A stretch of DNA of 64,000 bases from NCBI RefSeq assembly GCF_029852145.1, contig NC_079969.1, positions 25,474,459 through 25,538,458 of the forward strand, read 5' to 3'. Made by a program: the position numbers and the translations under genes. Within the stretch, counting starts at the first letter, position 1. Each line of letters opens with the position of its first letter. The notes beneath the pieces were generated by a model. The model saw nothing but the letters and a program-made list of their open reading frames with translations. It was not told the DNA's origin and made no database searches. This stretch comes from Microplitis mediator (Eukaryota; Arthropoda; Insecta; Hymenoptera; Braconidae). Shown one piece after another: positions 60,572-64,000 of the stretch.

Positions 60572-60884
60572 CACGGAAAAAAATGAACTATATAAATTGA
60601 GAATGACAAGTAATATAATGATAAAGTGATCAGTAAATACCATCATTCTAAATATTAATTTTTTCATTTATAATTAAAACGTGAATAATTACAGGATAAG
60701 TATGAAAATTTACTGTCTATGCAAGAAAAATTACTATTTGAATTTTAAAAATCGTAACTGATACTTAGAAAATAGACGACACGTATTATAAAATTTACTA
60801 TTTGAATGTCAAATTTTCCATTTGACAACCGGGTTTCGGGTTATAATTTCAAATAGTAATTTTTAAAGTTTATTTTTTTTCGTG
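60572..60884. mobile_element. CACGGAAAAAAATGAACT MITE, nested
   Basis: CACGGAAAAAAATGAACTAT and AGTTTATTTTTTTTCGTG are inverse ends of a 313-bp element with ATTACTATTTGAA repeats. Confidence 0.6.
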
Positions 60885-61398
60885 TGTGTATAATTATAAA
60901 TAAACAGAATTTTGTCATTCTTTTCTCTTCAGAGAGTGAAATAGGTGATTTTCAAACTAACCGTTTTCACAGAAAAAGACCCAAATCATTAAATAAAATA
61001 TTTCATTCGATGCGTAAAGTTATTATTTATCAAACGAAATGCTTCTCGTTCGGAAATTTCAGTTTATATCTGAGACCGGCTAATTTGAAATTTCCATTCG
61101 CTAATGTAAGTGCAACAAGGACCGTTTCGTTTGTTGTTTACATGTGTGTGAGAAAGAGAACAGATGGCATATCCTCTTAATTAATTATGTGAAGCCACGA
61201 AATTTTAAGTCTTCTTTGTGAAAATAAATTACTTAATTTACAATTTATATGTATGTACATTTTATCTCGATTTCAGTCGTACTGTTCCTTAGTCTTATAG
61301 TGAGGGTTCGGCGCAAAATTTTCATTGAGTTGTTAATGAGGGAAGCGTTCCAGCGAATTTTAAAAAATTGAGTAGAGGCTTATAACGAGGTATGACTG

Positions 61399-62610
61399 TA
61401 TTACCTTATGAAAAACATCAGAGTTGAGAATAATTTATATTTTTAAAAATATAATCTAGGTCAATAATTTTATTATTGCGAAAATTAAAAACACGAGTAG
61501 GTATATTATATCTGCTCATCCATTTAAAAAGTAAACGATAATCAACTAGTGGGTATTGCTGAAAGAGCCTTGCATTTATATCTATAATAGTAGATTATTA
61601 TGAAATTAGAGGTACAGATATCCAGAATACATAGAGATGAAGTAAATAACATTTGTAAATGTACATAGAGCACGTGTATTATATATATGTATACATATAC
61701 ACATAGACTGGAAATATTTCTGACTGACTGACTGACTGACTTTTTGTCTGGATGGCTTGCTGTCTGTTTAATACTTAAACAAGTTTGGCTGTTTGATATA
61801 TAAGCTAGAGATCTGACACTTGGCATCAATTGACTGGCCTATCATTACTTGCCCATTCAGTGGAACTTTATTATGTTAATAATGTGTTAGTATACTCTGC
61901 TACTTGCATAACATCTCAACTGCTTCCTAAGATATGTTATTTACAAAATCTCCTTCTATACTTAATACTTAGACACTATCCTGCACCATATACTCTTCTT
62001 CAAAAAGTTCAGACTTGTTATTAAATATCACGATATATTTTTGTTTTTGTTAATTACTAGTTATTGTTTATAAAATAAAAATAAAATACGTTATTTTTAT
62101 TTATTAATATTTTTGAAATTATTCAATCATTCTCTTATTTAAGATATTAATGACGATGAACTTTGCGTTTCGTTAATTGGTGAAATTGCCATCTAGCTGT
62201 CACACACTTGTAATACTGATCTTTAAAGATTTTACATCGGCAAGACGTAATCGTTTAAGTGTTTTTTCATTTTTTAAATAAATTACTTTATGATGTTGTT
62301 GCACAATTGGTTGGATTGATAATATCGTAAGATAGTTGAAAAAACAAAAATAATAGTTATTAAATTACTTAGTCAATCGTTTATTTTTTAAATGCCTTGA
62401 CATATTAGTTAATAATTATTTATTTCAATTGATAAATATATTATTATGTATTTTTTATTAACTATGCAAACAAATTATTCTTATTTGTAGATTTCATAGA
62501 AATCTAACAATTGCATTTCTTCATGACGAAATTTCCGAAAAAATTTGATACCTCCGGCGAGTTGTCAGGAAATACATGTGGTTCAAAAGTTTATGCATAT
62601 ATGTATTTAT
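61399..62610. other. No supported gene
   Basis: AT-rich, with a CTGA microsatellite at about 61722-61741. No pairable repeat ends. Confidence 0.45.
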
Positions 62611-62612
62611 TA

Positions 62613-63615
62613 GGGTGTTTCAAAAAAAGAACAAATTTTTTTTTTATGGTATATAAAAATTGAAGGTATAACTATAAATAAAAATTTTAGTACCAATCCG
62701 AGCTCTTAATGATAATATTAAGGTTTTCCGCAATCCATTTTTCTATTTTCCATTTAAATAACGCGGGAAAAAAAATTTTTTTTCTTAGAATTTTCTAACT
62801 CACAAACCAATCAATGGATTTTTATTCACAAAAAATAGTTTTGTAGGAAATTGAACGCTCTACAAAAAAAGTCTCTTATCATTTTTTGATAAATCCCACT
62901 GTTCATAAGTTATTTAAGCTTCAAGTCAAATTAATAGTAAATTTTGAGATCTTTTCACTTTTCCAGCGAAACTATCAGTCTTATCACAAAATGTTATGGG
63001 TACTTTTTTGTAGGTAATTTCATTTCTTACAAATTATTTCGAATAAAGTTTTTCGAAATCCGCATTGTTTTCAAGTTATTTTTATTTTAATGTCATGCTC
63101 ATAAACAAAATAGATTTCTGATTGGTTTCAAGAGCTTGATATTGAAATAAAAATAACTTGAAAACAATGCGAAATTTCGAAAAACTTTATTCGCAATAAT
63201 TTGTAAGGAATGAAATTATCTATAAAAAAGTTTCTATGATATTTTGTGATAAGACTGATAGTTTCGCCGGAAAAGTGAAAAGATCTCAAAATTTACTATA
63301 AATTTGACTTTAAGCTCAAATAACTTTTGAACAGTTGGATTTATCAAAAAATGATAAGATAATTTTTTTGTGGAACGATGAATTTTCTACTAACAGATTT
63401 ATTGCGCATAAAAATCCGTTGAGTGGTTTGTGAGCTAGAAAATTCTAAAAAAAAAATTTTTTTTTTCCCGTGTTATTTAAATGGAAAATAGAAAATGGAT
63501 TGAGGCAAACGTTAATATCATTATTAAGAGCTCGGATTGGCACCAAAATTTTTAATTTTCAGGTATACTTTCAATTTTTGACTACCAAAAAAAATTTGAT
63601 TTTTCTGAAACACCC
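62613..63615. mobile_element. 1-kb TA-flanked perfect foldback, GGGTGTTTCAAAAAAA
   Basis: Both halves are near-perfect inverses about 63113: AGAGCTTGATATTGAAATAA on the right mirrors the left, and the end is TTTTTTCTGAAACACCC-like. TA at 62611-62612 and 63616-63617. No ORF. It is the best-preserved member of the family with remnants at 1205, 6640, 26968 and 47004. Confidence 0.85.
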
Positions 63616-63876
63616 TAGTATTTATGTATTTATACGATGCAATTCTTAATGGATCTCAATGAAACTTAACATACATTTCCTGTAGACGATTTCCGAGATC
63701 AAATTCGAAGATGCGTAAAATCGATCAATTAGTTTAGAAGTTACAGCATTTCAAAATTTTCCAAATGTCAAAAAATCATATTTTTACTGATTCTTTCAAG
63801 AACTTTTGAATGTGACAACTTATCGAATTTCTATAAAATGCATCTGGAAGCTCTTTAAATAAGCTTTAATTTTCAT

Positions 63877-63878
63877 AC

Positions 63879-63925
<47 letters not shown>
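63877..63925. repeat. (AT)n microsatellite
   Basis: About 24 uninterrupted AT dinucleotides preceded by ATGTATATAT. Confidence 0.9.
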
Positions 63926-63928
<3 letters not shown>

Positions 63929-64000
63929 AGACCAAAGAAATTACTTTTCTTCCCACTCACTAAATGAAATTTTGTTATTGCATTCGTTTCTGCTGATGTT

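Larger units (their letters stand above)
59661..61398. mobile_element. Pogo/Tc1-like TIR element, CAGTCGGACCTCGTTATA, with nested insertions
   Basis: Ends CAGTCGGACCTCGTTATAA and TTATAACGAGGTATGACTG are inverse, flanked by TA. Subterminal CCTCGCTATAAGACTA and TAGTCTTATAGTGAGG repeat the pattern. Two further elements sit inside (59895-60570 and 60572-60884). Termini of this kind are typical of pogo/Tigger elements; no transposase remains. Confidence 0.75.

Noticed and set aside
60884..61180. 98-codon frame at the end of the pogo-like element
   Set aside because: No transposase motif or other domain is visible, and the start lies at a nested MITE end. I cannot support it as a gene.

Overview
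This is AT-rich, intron-bearing animal DNA. Gene structure (GT-AG introns, many phase-matched exons), a SUGP1-type splicing factor, a venom/carboxylesterase-like gene and a very dense load of short inverted-repeat elements suggest an insect. A parasitoid hymenopteran such as a braconid wasp is my best guess. The order is an inference from style, not something the sequence proves.

Layout. (1) 524-4117, + strand: six 3' exons of a carboxylesterase whose N-terminus lies left of the window. (2) 4118-9480: intergenic, almost entirely degenerate TIR elements. (3) 9480-26340, + strand: a complete nine-exon gene for a SURP and G-patch protein (SUGP1 homologue, 904 aa), with a candidate promoter near 9519-9555 and a poly(A) signal at 26315. 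All nine exon phases join without a break. (4) 26340-51760: about 25 kb with no gene I can support, holding foldback elements, MITEs, a 147-bp tandem array and elements made of palindromic units. (5) 51770-64000: the 5' end of a gene for a secreted protein I do not recognise (signal peptide exon 52622-52791), followed by a long intron or intergenic stretch with possible further exons at 54602 and 58627.

The most striking content is not the genes but the repeats. I could place about forty elements, often to the base, from matched terminal inverted repeats and target-site duplications. They include a TTAA-flanked group (piggyBac-like), several TA-flanked groups (Tc1/mariner/pogo-like), a family with 9-bp duplications, and one element nested in a foldback arm whose opposite arm keeps the empty site. 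Several unrelated-looking elements share one design: short TIRs around a body made of many degenerate palindromic copies of a short element-specific unit. Long foldbacks sit in five of the eight SUGP1 introns and would be transcribed as double-stranded RNA.

The genes show no sign of acting together. SUGP1 is a nuclear splicing factor, and the esterase is a hydrolase, probably secreted.
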